64,000 bases of DNA, from contig NZ_AP019649.1 of the NCBI RefSeq assembly GCF_009938165.1, positions 1,922,001 through 1,986,000 of the forward strand, given 5' to 3'. The translations under genes were made by a program, and so were the position numbers. This DNA comes from Vibrio taketomensis (lineage in GTDB: Bacteria > Pseudomonadota > Gammaproteobacteria > Enterobacterales > Vibrionaceae). Below are positions 38,883-49,157 of this stretch, one piece after another (position 1 is the first letter of the stretch; each line of letters opens with the position of its first letter). Below the pieces are notes generated by a model. It searched no databases. It was given only the letters and a program-made list of their open reading frames with translations, and was not told the origin of the DNA.

Positions 38883-39659
38883 ATGGAAATAGGACTCTTA
38901 CAGGCGGTGATGCTCGGCATCCTAGCCTTCTTTGCTGGCCTTGATATGTTCAACGGCCTTACTCACTTCCACCGTCCAGTGGTACTTGGTCCGCTAGTTG
39001 GTCTAATTTTAGGCGACTTGCAAACCGGTATTCTGGTAGGTGGTACGCTAGAACTGATTTGGATGGGTCTAGCTCCGCTAGCTGGTGCTCAGCCACCAAA
39101 CGTAATCATCGGTACTATCGTAGGTACGGCTTTCGCAATCACCACTAAAGTAGAGCCTAACGTTGCGGTTGGTGTCGCTGTTCCTTTCGCCGTTGCTGTA
39201 CAAATGGGTATCACCCTACTGTTCTCAGCAATGTCAGCAGTAATGTCTAAGTGTGATGAATTCGCACAAAACGCAGATACCGACGGTATCGAACGCGTTA
39301 ACTACATGGCACTTGCGGTACTTGGTTCTTTCTACTTCTTATGTGCCTTCTTACCAGTTTACCTAGGTGCAGAGCACGCTGGGAAAATCGTTGAAGTACT
39401 ACCTAAAGACCTAATCGACGGTCTTGGCGTTGCGGGCGGCATCATGCCAGCTATCGGTTTCGCAGTACTAATGAAGATCATGATGAAGAATGCTTACATC
39501 CCTTACTTCATCCTAGGTTTCGTAGCAGCAGCATGGCTACAACTACCAATCCTTGCGATTGCGGCCGCTGCAACTGCGATGGCAATCATCGACTTTATGC
39601 GCAAAACAGAACCAACTCCTGTAACTGCACCAGCTGAGGACTTTGAAGATGGAATCTAA
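38883..39659 (+). CDS. agaW: PTS mannose-family EIIC component, GalNAc
   Basis: The 258-residue membrane protein has about eight hydrophobic segments and the EIIC-man signature: ALLAVMLGIL-like start (LLQAVMLGILAFF), RPVVLGPLVGLILGD, and GGTLELIWMGLAPLAGAQPP. It forms the sugar channel with EIID. A cytosolic charged tail (FMRKTEPTPVTAPAEDFED) overlaps the agaE start by 11 bases, so expression is coupled. ATG 38883 follows AAGGAC. Confidence 0.92.
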   Translation: MEIGLLQAVMLGILAFFAGLDMFNGLTHFHRPVVLGPLVGLILGDLQTGILVGGTLELIWMGLAPLAGAQPPNVIIGTIVGTAFAITTKVEPNVAVGVAVPFAVAVQMGITLLFSAMSAVMSKCDEFAQNADTDGIERVNYMALAVLGSFYFLCAFLPVYLGAEHAGKIVEVLPKDLIDGLGVAGGIMPAIGFAVLMKIMMKNAYIPYFILGFVAAAWLQLPILAIAAAATAMAIIDFMRKTEPTPVTAPAEDFEDGI

Positions 39660-40533
39660 TGTAAGCAACGAACTAGACCTTCGTAAACATAACGCTGACG
39701 TGCAACCAGCTCCTGGTGTGAGTTCAGATGAGTACGAAAACAAAGAGATTGGCGCAGAGCTAACCAAAGCGGACATTAACCGCATGGCATGGCGCTCACT
39801 ACTGCTCCAAGCATCATTCAACTACGAACGTATGCAGGCTTCTGGTTGGCTATACGGCCTACTACCTGCGCTGAAGAAGATTCACACCAATAAAGCTGAC
39901 CTTGCGAAATCAATGCAAGGCCACATGGGCTTCTTCAACACTCACCCATTCCTAGTAACGTTCGTTATGGGTGTGGTACTGGCGATGGAACGTTCTAAAC
40001 AAAACATCAACAGTATCCAAAGTACCAAGATCGCTGTGGGTGCACCAATGGGCGGTATCGGTGACGCAATGTTCTGGCTAACCCTACTACCAATCTGTGG
40101 TGGTATCGGTGCAGACCTTGCGCTGCAAGGCTCAATCATGGGTGCGGTGTTCTTCTTTGTTCTATTTAACGTTGTGCACTTCGGTCTACGTTTTGGTCTT
40201 GCGCATTACGCATACCAAATGGGTGTAGCGGCAATCCCAGTGATTAAAGCCAACACCAAGAAAGTAGGTCACGCAGCATCTATGGTCGGTATGACAGTCA
40301 TCGGCGCTCTAGTAGCAACGTATGTTCGTCTATCAACTACAGCTGAAATCACCGCGGGTGATGCAGTAGTGAAACTACAAGCTGACGTTATCGACAAGCT
40401 AATGCCTGCATTCCTACCACTGGTTTACACGCTATGTATGTACGCACTAGTTAAACGTGGTTGGAGCCCACTAAAACTTATCGGTATCACTGTAACACTA
40501 GGTATCGTTGGTCGCTTCATGGGCTTCCTATAA
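39649..40533 (+). CDS. agaE: PTS mannose-family EIID component, GalNAc
   Basis: The 294-residue protein has an N-terminal soluble part with the EIID signature (WRSLLLQASFNYERMQASGW, split by the turn) and GHMGFFNTHPFL, followed by hydrophobic segments and IGDAMFWLTLLPI. With EIIC it makes the transport complex. The start is ATG 39649 within the last codons of agaW. A terminator-like hairpin follows before the EIIA gene, which may lower EIIA expression relative to the membrane parts or protect the upstream message from decay. Confidence 0.92.
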   Translation: MESNVSNELDLRKHNADVQPAPGVSSDEYENKEIGAELTKADINRMAWRSLLLQASFNYERMQASGWLYGLLPALKKIHTNKADLAKSMQGHMGFFNTHPFLVTFVMGVVLAMERSKQNINSIQSTKIAVGAPMGGIGDAMFWLTLLPICGGIGADLALQGSIMGAVFFFVLFNVVHFGLRFGLAHYAYQMGVAAIPVIKANTKKVGHAASMVGMTVIGALVATYVRLSTTAEITAGDAVVKLQADVIDKLMPAFLPLVYTLCMYALVKRGWSPLKLIGITVTLGIVGRFMGFL

Positions 40534-40567
40534 CCCCTACTCTCTCCAAACTATAAAAACGAAAAAT

Positions 40568-40587
40568 GGGGCTGATTCGTCAGCCCC
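40568..40587 (+). promoter_or_regulatory. Intercistronic 8-bp hairpin with TTCG loop
   Basis: A perfect stem (40568-40575 with 40580-40587) with a TTCG tetraloop lies between agaE and agaF. No T run follows, so message stabilisation or processing is more likely than termination. Confidence 0.55.
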
Positions 40588-40603
40588 ACATAAGGAAACA
40601 AAA

Positions 40604-41033
40604 ATGATTGCTGTAATTTTATCTGGCCACGGTGGTTTTGCTTCAGGCATCGCAAAAGCGATTTTTCAGGTAATTGGTGAACAACCTCAATTTAAATTTA
40701 TCGACTTCCCAGAAGAGGCAACCACGCCACAACTTGAAGCGCAAATGCGCGAAGCGATTGCTGAAATCGATTCAGGCGAAGGCATTGTATTTCTGACAGA
40801 CCTACTCGGCGGAACACCTTTCCGTACAGCATCTCTACTAAGCCAAGAGCGCAACGATATCGAAGTTGTGACTGGCACTAACCTACAAATGGCAGCCGAA
40901 ATGTTGCTAGAGCGTGATGAGCTCAACCTTATCGAATTCCGTGATCAAGCAGTGGAATGTGGCCACCGCGGGATCACTTCGCTAGCAGCTGAAATGGCAG
41001 CCAAAGCAGAACACAAAGAAGTGGTAGAAGAAG

Positions 41034-41044
<11 letters not shown>
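40604..41044 (+). CDS. agaF: PTS mannose-family EIIA component, GalNAc
   Basis: The 146-residue cytosolic protein begins MIAVILSGHGGFASG, where the histidine of SGHG (about residue 9) accepts phosphate from HPr. FLTDLLGGTPF is the other family motif. AAGGAAAC sits about six bases before ATG 40604, supporting this start over an upstream frame from 40508. The end overlaps the deacetylase gene by 11 bases. Having EIIA encoded in the operon makes the transporter self-contained apart from enzyme I and HPr. Confidence 0.92.
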
Positions 41045-43084
<2,040 letters not shown>

Positions 43085-43160
43085 TCACGTTCAAATCCTC
43101 TAGCTATCTTTCCTGAAAGCTTAAGGTTAACACCCTCCCCCCTATAGTCGGTGTTATTTT

Positions 43161-43189
43161 AAAGGGAGCCCCTAGTCAAGGCTCCCTTT
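43161..43189. terminator. Bidirectional terminator after kbaY
   Basis: A perfect 10-bp stem (43161-43170 with 43180-43189) with A and T flanks separates the aga operon from the convergent flavin-protein gene, whose stop codon lies within it. Confidence 0.85.
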
Positions 43190-43880
43190 TCTCTTCTTGT
43201 TGTTTCACTAAAGCTTGCCAAGATGAGGGTTCTCCCTCAATGGTTAACGGATACACTAACTGGCTTGGTTTGGCATAGCTCAAACGGTGCAACCGCGAGG
43301 TGGAGTGATAACTGTCTAAGCCAGAAATTGCCACAATCCCTAGTGATTCGATATCAATATATCCATCCGGCATGACCGCCTTTCTCGCAACCCAAATACG
43401 CTCTATTTCGCCAATCACCATCTCGGTTTGGTTGCTGTTGATTGTCACTCTTTCGACCAGTTTCATTCCTAGCTTTAGCTGACTTTCCGCCACAAATGGG
43501 GCGAAAAAATCATGGTCGTATTCAGTGTTTAATCCGACCATAGCGAATTCTGATTGATGTTTTTCGTAACGAGCAGAGGTTTGATGAGCTTGCTGAGTGA
43601 TATCATTCGAGACGGCATTAATGGTGTAATAGCCCGTATTAATGATGTTTTCTAGACTATGTCGCTCTACCGAATGTGGTCGAGAAATAAAGGCAACCAA
43701 TGGTGGACTTGAACCTAAATGAATCACGGAACTCACAATCGCAAGATTTTCATTACCGTCACTGTCCACCGTGCCGATTAGATTCGCACTTTTATAGCCA
43801 ACCACTGAGTTGATAAATTTAGCTCGACCACGAGCGTCCATTCCAGCAATGTCATTTTCAGTAATTTTAACTAATTGCAT
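43176..43880 (-). CDS. Flavin reductase-like domain protein
   Basis: The 234-residue cytosolic protein matches the FMN-binding split-barrel flavin reductase group: an N-terminal KSANLIGTVDSDGNENLAIVSSV, PPLVAFISRP, NTGYYTINAV, and QTSARYEKHQSEF, which contribute FMN contacts. Members include oxygenase partners and stress-related flavoproteins; the specific reaction here is unknown. It stands alone. Its stop lies in the shared terminator hairpin. Confidence 0.78.
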   Translation of the reverse strand: MQLVKITENDIAGMDARGRAKFINSVVGYKSANLIGTVDSDGNENLAIVSSVIHLGSSPPLVAFISRPHSVERHSLENIINTGYYTINAVSNDITQQAHQTSARYEKHQSEFAMVGLNTEYDHDFFAPFVAESQLKLGMKLVERVTINSNQTEMVIGEIERIWVARKAVMPDGYIDIESLGIVAISGLDSYHSTSRLHRLSYAKPSQLVYPLTIEGEPSSWQALVKQQEEKREP

Positions 43881-43931
43881 AAATACAAAAGCGACTCCGC
43901 TGTTTGGCGAAGTCGCGTTACTCCTAGTTAA

Positions 43932-44432
43932 TTATTTCGGCATGAGCACGGTATCGATAACATGGATGACACCGTTACTCGCACCGACATCAGTCGCGAT
44001 CACTTGTGCGTCATTAACCATCACCTTATCGCCCTCAACGGCAATCATTACATCCTGACCTTCTACCGTCGCCGCTTTATCAAGCTTAACCACATCCGCT
44101 GCCATCACCTTACCCGGCACCACATGGTAGGTTAAAATGGCAACTAGCTTGTCTTTGTTTTCTGGCATTAATAGCATCTCTACCGTGCCATCCGGCAATT
44201 TTGCAAACGCTTCATCAGTCGGTGCAAATACCGTAAATGGCCCTTCACCTTTGAGTGTATCCACTAACCCTGCGGCTTTTACTGCTGCCACCAGCGTGGT
44301 GAATGAACCGTTCTCGACTGCCACATCAACGATATCTGCTTTTTTCATTCCATGGTCGTGAGCTTGAACCGACGATAACATCATCAACGATACAACCACG
44401 GTACTAACCATCACTAGAACGCGTTTCAACAT
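43932..44432 (-). CDS. Secreted fasciclin (FAS1) domain protein
   Basis: The 166-residue protein has a signal peptide (about 1-24, ending VQA before HDHG) and one FAS1 domain: [47 protein letters not shown], and the closing [12 protein letters not shown]. These domains mediate adhesion or matrix binding and are exported to the periplasm or outside. GAGGAAG lies about six bases before ATG 44432, which sets the start. A histidine-rich mature N-terminus could bind metal. Confidence 0.92.
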   Translation of the reverse strand: MLKRVLVMVSTVVVSLMMLSSVQAHDHGMKKADIVDVAVENGSFTTLVAAVKAAGLVDTLKGEGPFTVFAPTDEAFAKLPDGTVEMLLMPENKDKLVAILTYHVVPGKVMAADVVKLDKAATVEGQDVMIAVEGDKVMVNDAQVIATDVGASNGVIHVIDTVLMPK

Positions 44433-44529
44433 AATTTCTTCCTCTGTTAGTTTTAAACAGCGCACGCTGAACAAATGTTTCTTTCATCTGCTGTTTTCCA
44501 TCGTTGTGCTTCTACGGGGAAAGAAATTT

Positions 44530-44577
44530 TATCGATCATTTTTTATCGACTCGTCGGCGGCGCAATTGATCGATAAT
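44530..44577. repeat. Inverted repeat upstream of the fasciclin and DUF6482 genes
   Basis: Perfect 10-bp arms at 44530-44539 (TTATCGATCA) and 44568-44577 (TGATCGATAA) enclose another TATCGA near 44545. It lies between divergent genes and could be an operator. Confidence 0.45.
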
Positions 44578-44638
44578 GAAGGCTTAGCAGTATCTCTATT
44601 GGGAATAAAACTATTGTCAGCATCAAGAGGAAGAGAAC

Positions 44639-44944
44639 ATGGCGATGCAGCTCAGTACCTTGGAAAAATTTTTTTATCTCGATAAATTAGTCATACATTC
44701 ACTGGATATGTCGCTTTACCAAGTTTCCGTGGAGGTCGATGGCGAAGAACATTTTATCACCGATAAAAATGGCGCAATGTTACGTTCGTTTTCTATTGTC
44801 GAACTGCAACGTCAGTGCGCTGCGCTCAACGTGAAGCAATGGGTGTTACGCCAGCAAAGCGCTTACGATGAAATGATTGGCACCGCTGTACGTCAGCAAG
44901 CCAATACACTGGAAGTACCACTAGGTAACAATAAATTGTATTAG
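44639..44944 (+). CDS. DUF6482-type small protein
   Basis: The 101-residue cytosolic protein has the look of the DUF6482 family: LVIHSLDMSLYQVSVEVDGEEHF with a conserved ITDKNGAMLRSFSIVELQ. No function is known. GAGGAAGAG lies before the start at 44639 (an alternative ATG follows two codons later). It is monocistronic, with a bidirectional terminator between it and the convergent sohB. Confidence 0.72.
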   Translation: MAMQLSTLEKFFYLDKLVIHSLDMSLYQVSVEVDGEEHFITDKNGAMLRSFSIVELQRQCAALNVKQWVLRQQSAYDEMIGTAVRQQANTLEVPLGNNKLY

Positions 44945-44952
44945 AAACAAAA

Positions 44953-44972
44953 AAGCCGCTCACTTGAGCGGC
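44953..44972. terminator. Bidirectional terminator
   Basis: GCCGCTCA and TGAGCGGC form an 8-bp stem with A run to the left. It lies between two convergent genes. Confidence 0.8.
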
Positions 44973-44990
44973 TCGTCGTCGATATTTCGC

Positions 44991-46052
44991 TTACATAATC
45001 GGGCGCTGGCCACGATCAATAAGCTTCATCAATACGTTGTCTGCTGCTTCGCCCATCAGCGCAGCAAGTTTAGACGTAATTTTCTTCTTCTCAACATAGT
45101 GAACGGCTAGCACCGTTTTGTCTTTACAAGCTTCAACCACAAGATCGTCTGAGGTTTTGATTTCATCCACTAGACCTAAAGCCAAAGCTTGAGTACCAAA
45201 CCAATGCTCACCGGTGGCCACCTTTTCAAGTTCAAGATCTGGGCGACGCTCACGAATAAAATCTTTAAACAGTACGTGCGTTTCTTCTAGCTCTTGTTTG
45301 AACTTATCACGCGCTTTATCGGTATTTTCACCAAACATTGTTAGGGTGCGCTTAAATTCACCAGCTGTGATTTGCTCGTACTCAATATCGTATTTTTTCA
45401 ATACCTTATTAAAGTTTGGCAACTGTGCAATCACACCAATTGAGCCAACAATGGCAAACGGTGCCGAGACGATCTTATCGGCAATACACGCCATCATGTA
45501 ACCGCCACTGGCTGCCACTTTGTCGACAGAAATAGTCAATGGCAAACCCGCCGCTTTTAGACGATCAAGTTGTGATGATGCCAGACCATAGCCATGCACC
45601 ATACCGCCACCAGACTCAAGGCGTAGCAGTACTTCATCACCTTCACGGGCAACCGCCAAAATCGCCGTGACTTCTTCACGCAGTGACGCCACTTCTTTCG
45701 CATCAATGCTGCCTTTAAAATCCAGAACAAATAGATGCGGATCGCGTTTGTTTTCTAACTCGCCTTCTTTGGCAGCTTGCTTAATTTCTTTCTCGCGCGC
45801 TTTGTTTTTCTCTTTATCTTGTTTTTTCTCAGCTTTATCGCGAGCTTTTAGGAAAGCGTCATCGTGCAAATGATGCTCTAACTGTTCAACCGTGTGTTTG
45901 TGTTGTTCAGTTAGGTTGGTGATTTCTAGTTCACCTTTTGGTGCACCACTACGGCCACCAACGCTTTTGGCAATAATTAAAATCGCAACCAATGCGACTA
46001 CCACAGTCACAATCTTGGCCAGAAACAGGCCGTAGTCCAACAAAAATTCCAA
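44991..46052 (-). CDS. sohB: Inner-membrane peptidase SohB
   Basis: The 353-residue protease belongs to the S49 signal-peptide-peptidase family. One N-terminal membrane helix (about 8-28) is followed by a Lys/Glu-rich coiled stretch (60-100) and a periplasmic-facing or cytosolic protease domain. The catalytic serine lies in DKVAASGGYMMACIADKIV and the basic residue in the segment ITAGEFKRTLTMFGENTDKARDKF. This matches E. coli SohB, which acts on membrane peptide remnants. It diverges from yciK. Confidence 0.93.
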   Translation of the reverse strand: MEFLLDYGLFLAKIVTVVVALVAILIIAKSVGGRSGAPKGELEITNLTEQHKHTVEQLEHHLHDDAFLKARDKAEKKQDKEKNKAREKEIKQAAKEGELENKRDPHLFVLDFKGSIDAKEVASLREEVTAILAVAREGDEVLLRLESGGGMVHGYGLASSQLDRLKAAGLPLTISVDKVAASGGYMMACIADKIVSAPFAIVGSIGVIAQLPNFNKVLKKYDIEYEQITAGEFKRTLTMFGENTDKARDKFKQELEETHVLFKDFIRERRPDLELEKVATGEHWFGTQALALGLVDEIKTSDDLVVEACKDKTVLAVHYVEKKKITSKLAALMGEAADNVLMKLIDRGQRPIM

Positions 46053-46151
46053 GCTAAATATCCTCTCAATGTGCGAATTAGTGTATTGTATACGCTAGTA
46101 ACCATTTGTCACGAAGACGAAAAGCAGTTCATTACAATAAGGAAGCATAGC

Positions 46152-46895
46152 GTGAATTATTCAGTTGCTGATAACGCTCTAAAGGATAAAGTCATTCTCG
46201 TTACCGGCGCTGGTGCCGGCATCGGTAAACAAGCGGCGATCAGCTTCGCTCAACATGGCGCGACAGTGATTCTATTAGGTCGCACCGTAAAAAAACTTGA
46301 ACAAACTTACGATGAAATTGAAGCTGCTGGTTATCCGCAAGCTGCGATTATTCCTTTGGATATGAAAGGCGCCAGCAAACAAAACTATCTCGACATGGCT
46401 GACACAATTGAAAGCCAGTTCGGTCGTTTAGATGGTGTGCTACACAACGCAAGCTTGTTAGGCGTGATCAGCCCATTCGACCAAATTGGCGAAGACAGCT
46501 ATGACGATGTGATGCAAGTGAACGTTAAAGCGCAGTTTTTGATGTCACAAGCACTGCTGCCGCTACTGCATAAATCCGATGACGCACGTATGGTATTTAC
46601 ATCATCTACTGTAGGTCACATTGGTCGTGCTTACTGGGGTACTTATGCGATGTCGAAATTCGCAACAGAGGGCATGATGCAAGTCCTTGCTGATGAGTTA
46701 AGCGATACCCACATTCGCGTCAATGCAATTAACCCAGGAGCAACACGCACTGGCATGCGCGCGAAAGCTTACCCAGCTGAAGATACCGATTTACTAAAAA
46801 CACCACTGGATATTATGCCACTCTACCTCTATCTAATGGCGCCAGAAGGTCAAGCTGTACATGGTCAGTGTATTGACGCTCAGCCAAAGAAATAA
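46152..46895 (+). CDS. yciK: YciK-family short-chain oxidoreductase
   Basis: The 247-residue SDR protein has the NAD(P)-binding VTGAGAGIGKQAA, the LHNASLLG motif (with N-A-S in place of NNAG), and catalytic Ser-Tyr-Lys in FTSSTVG and WGTYAMSKFA. It is close to E. coli YciK, whose substrate is not known. The start is GTG 46152, eight bases after AAGGAAG; an upstream ATG at 46071 gives an untypical N-terminus. Its terminator precedes the SOS promoter of imuA. Confidence 0.9.
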   Translation: MNYSVADNALKDKVILVTGAGAGIGKQAAISFAQHGATVILLGRTVKKLEQTYDEIEAAGYPQAAIIPLDMKGASKQNYLDMADTIESQFGRLDGVLHNASLLGVISPFDQIGEDSYDDVMQVNVKAQFLMSQALLPLLHKSDDARMVFTSSTVGHIGRAYWGTYAMSKFATEGMMQVLADELSDTHIRVNAINPGATRTGMRAKAYPAEDTDLLKTPLDIMPLYLYLMAPEGQAVHGQCIDAQPKK

Positions 46896-46910
46896 CGAAC
46901 AATAAATCAG

Positions 46911-46937
46911 CGCCTTGTAACCATACAAGGCGTTTTT
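46911..46937 (+). terminator. Terminator of yciK
   Basis: A perfect 9-bp stem (46911-46919 with 46924-46932) and four-base loop precede a run of five T. Confidence 0.88.
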
Positions 46938-46974
46938 GATTTCACAGCTATTGCAGTGCGAGCGGAATTATTTA

Positions 46975-46994
46975 TACTGTATAAATGTACAGTT
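46975..46994 (+). promoter_or_regulatory. LexA (SOS) box controlling imuA-imuB-dnaE2
   Basis: CTGTATAAATGTACAG matches CTGT-N8-ACAG exactly and is flanked by TA and TT. It lies 20 bases before the imuA start, so LexA bound here would block the promoter until DNA damage. Confidence 0.9.
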
Positions 46995-47013
46995 AATTAT
47001 TCACACTGCGCCT

Positions 47014-47691
47014 ATGTCCGAACTTATTGAGCACCTAAAACAAAAACATTGGTTATGGCACGGTAACGCCCAGCAACAGCCAAGCGATGCCTATTCTACT
47101 GGCTATGCCCTGCTCGATACGAAGCTTGAGGGCGGTTTTCCCAAACATGGCGTTATCGAACTGCAAACCGACTTGGGCATTGGCGAGCTAAGATTACTGC
47201 TGCCACACCTATTAAGTAATCACCAACAACGTATGAGCGTCTTTATTCAGCCTCCTGGCTACCTATGCGCACAAATGTTGGTCGAGCAAGGTTTCGATCT
47301 CAACCAAATCTTACTGATCTATCCTGACAACCCTCGCCATGCACTGTGGGCTGCGGAGCAATGCCTAAAAAGTGGCGCTTGTGCAAATGTTCTGCTTTGG
47401 CATCAAGAGCTCGAAGTCCATCAAGCACGCCGCTTACAAGTCGCCAGTGAGGCTGGCCAGTGCTTACAGTTTCTATTTAAGCCAAGCCAACACGGAGTAT
47501 TTTCACTGCCAGTAAGTTTAAGCATGCGTTTAGAGCCCCATAACCACGGCTTAAACATCACGATAACCAAACGTAAAGGCGGCTGGTCACATGGTAGTTT
47601 TGTTCTGGACATGCGCTCGCACTGGCCACAATTTGCGATTACCGCTGATGAATCTGTGGTGATTCCATTTCCACTGCGTAAGCAAGGTTAG
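47014..47691 (+). CDS. imuA: ImuA, SOS mutagenesis protein
   Basis: The 225-residue protein is a RecA/SulA-like fold without intact Walker motifs: GYALLDTKLEGGFPKHGVIEL at the N-terminus and LLWHQELEVHQARRLQVASE. ImuA pairs with ImuB and DnaE2 as the mutagenic translesion complex and may link it to RecA filaments. ATG 47014 is preferred over the longer frame from 46936 because that one would include the LexA box. It is followed by imuB after three bases. Confidence 0.9.
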   Translation: MSELIEHLKQKHWLWHGNAQQQPSDAYSTGYALLDTKLEGGFPKHGVIELQTDLGIGELRLLLPHLLSNHQQRMSVFIQPPGYLCAQMLVEQGFDLNQILLIYPDNPRHALWAAEQCLKSGACANVLLWHQELEVHQARRLQVASEAGQCLQFLFKPSQHGVFSLPVSLSMRLEPHNHGLNITITKRKGGWSHGSFVLDMRSHWPQFAITADESVVIPFPLRKQG

Positions 47692-47694
47692 TCT

Positions 47695-49143
47695 ATGCAG
47701 TTGTGGCTTTACCTTCATTTTCCGACTTTACAGCTCGATGCGCTCTTCGCTGGGCAAAACCAAGCTCAACCCGATTCAGTTAATGAAGATGACAATGCGG
47801 CTATCGTGGTGGTTGATGGGCGACGATTTCAAATCGTACAAGCTAACTCCGTCGCTCTCGAATTAGGTATTCAATGTGGTATGGGCTTAGGTAGTGCCAG
47901 CGCGCTATGCCACCAGCTACAAGTACACCCATACAATGCCAAAGTAGAACAGCAAACTCTGCTGGATATCGCGCAGTGGCTTTATTTGGTCACCTCTGAC
48001 ATCGTGATCGTACCTCCACAAGGTATTTTACTTAAAATCAGCAATATGCTGAGCTTATATGGAGGGCTTGAGGCCTATTGGCAAACGCTCTCTCAGCATC
48101 TCAACCAGCTTAACTACCACTATCAGTTTGCAACCGGGTTCTCTCCCTATTCGGCAATTTTGCTTGCGAAATCAGCAGCTATGTTCATTTGTAACGACAA
48201 GCAGAAACTACTCGAAAGGCTACAAGTCTTACCCATTACCAGTACCGAATTGGCAGAAAAGCAGGTCAGTGCTTTGCAGCGAGTGGGGATTCATACTCTA
48301 GAGCAATTGTTATGTTTACCCATGCCAGATCTTGCTCGTCGTTTTGATATTGATCTGGTCAACTATGTCGGTAGATTACTCGGTCAATTTAAGCACCCTG
48401 TGGATTTTTATCATCCTCCTGAACGATTTCAGCGCTTTTTAGAATTACTGTATGAAATAGAAAACGTACAGTGGTTGATTAAGCCGTTAACCAAACAACT
48501 CAATGCGCTTGAGCAGTTCCTCACGCTACGCAATCAAGTGGCTTATGAATTACAGCTCACCCTGCACCAACGTGATAATCAAACCAGCACGGTCGATTTC
48601 ACCTCGGCAACAGGCAGTTATTTAGCAAAAGATTGGCTCACGTTGTGTCAGTTGAGATTGGAGTCGCTACAGATTAATGCCCCGGTGCAAGGGCTGACTT
48701 TAAGTATTGTCCGTTCAGGTGGGTTAGAGGCCACCAGCCAAGATATGTTTAATCGCCAACAAGGCGCACAAACACCGCTTGAGTTGATTGGTTTACTCCA
48801 AGCGAAACTTGGTCAACAACAAGTGCGTAAAGTCTCTTTAAGTAACGATCCTCGCCCAGAAAATGCCACCCAACTTTGTGACCCAACCTTGCCATTGCCG
48901 CAGTTTGACGCTGTAAAGCCACCTGTTTGCGCCACCAATCGCCCGAGTTTTATTTTACCAAACCCTGAGCCGCTGCAAGAGAAAGTCTTAATTGTTCAAG
49001 GGCCAGAGCGTTTTGTTACCGGTTGGTGGGATGGTCATGATATTACTCGCGATTATTTTATTGCTCGTAGCCAGCAAGGACGCTGGTTATGGATTTTCCG
49101 CAATCAGGATAAGCAGTGGTTTCTCCACGGCCAGTATAGTTAA
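47695..49143 (+). CDS. imuB: ImuB, Y-family polymerase-like protein without catalytic residues
   Basis: The 482-residue protein has the Y-family layout with fingers, palm and little finger, and a C-terminal extension. The N-terminus reads LYLHFPTLQLDALFAG where active enzymes have DMDxFFA, so the metal-binding aspartate is missing, as is typical of ImuB. It would therefore serve as the hub binding the sliding clamp, ImuA and DnaE2. Helix-hairpin-helix motifs are suggested near ALQRVGIHTLEQLL. Coupled to both neighbours. Confidence 0.92.
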   Translation: MQLWLYLHFPTLQLDALFAGQNQAQPDSVNEDDNAAIVVVDGRRFQIVQANSVALELGIQCGMGLGSASALCHQLQVHPYNAKVEQQTLLDIAQWLYLVTSDIVIVPPQGILLKISNMLSLYGGLEAYWQTLSQHLNQLNYHYQFATGFSPYSAILLAKSAAMFICNDKQKLLERLQVLPITSTELAEKQVSALQRVGIHTLEQLLCLPMPDLARRFDIDLVNYVGRLLGQFKHPVDFYHPPERFQRFLELLYEIENVQWLIKPLTKQLNALEQFLTLRNQVAYELQLTLHQRDNQTSTVDFTSATGSYLAKDWLTLCQLRLESLQINAPVQGLTLSIVRSGGLEATSQDMFNRQQGAQTPLELIGLLQAKLGQQQVRKVSLSNDPRPENATQLCDPTLPLPQFDAVKPPVCATNRPSFILPNPEPLQEKVLIVQGPERFVTGWWDGHDITRDYFIARSQQGRWLWIFRNQDKQWFLHGQYS

Positions 49144-49157
49144 ACAGGGTGAGAGCC

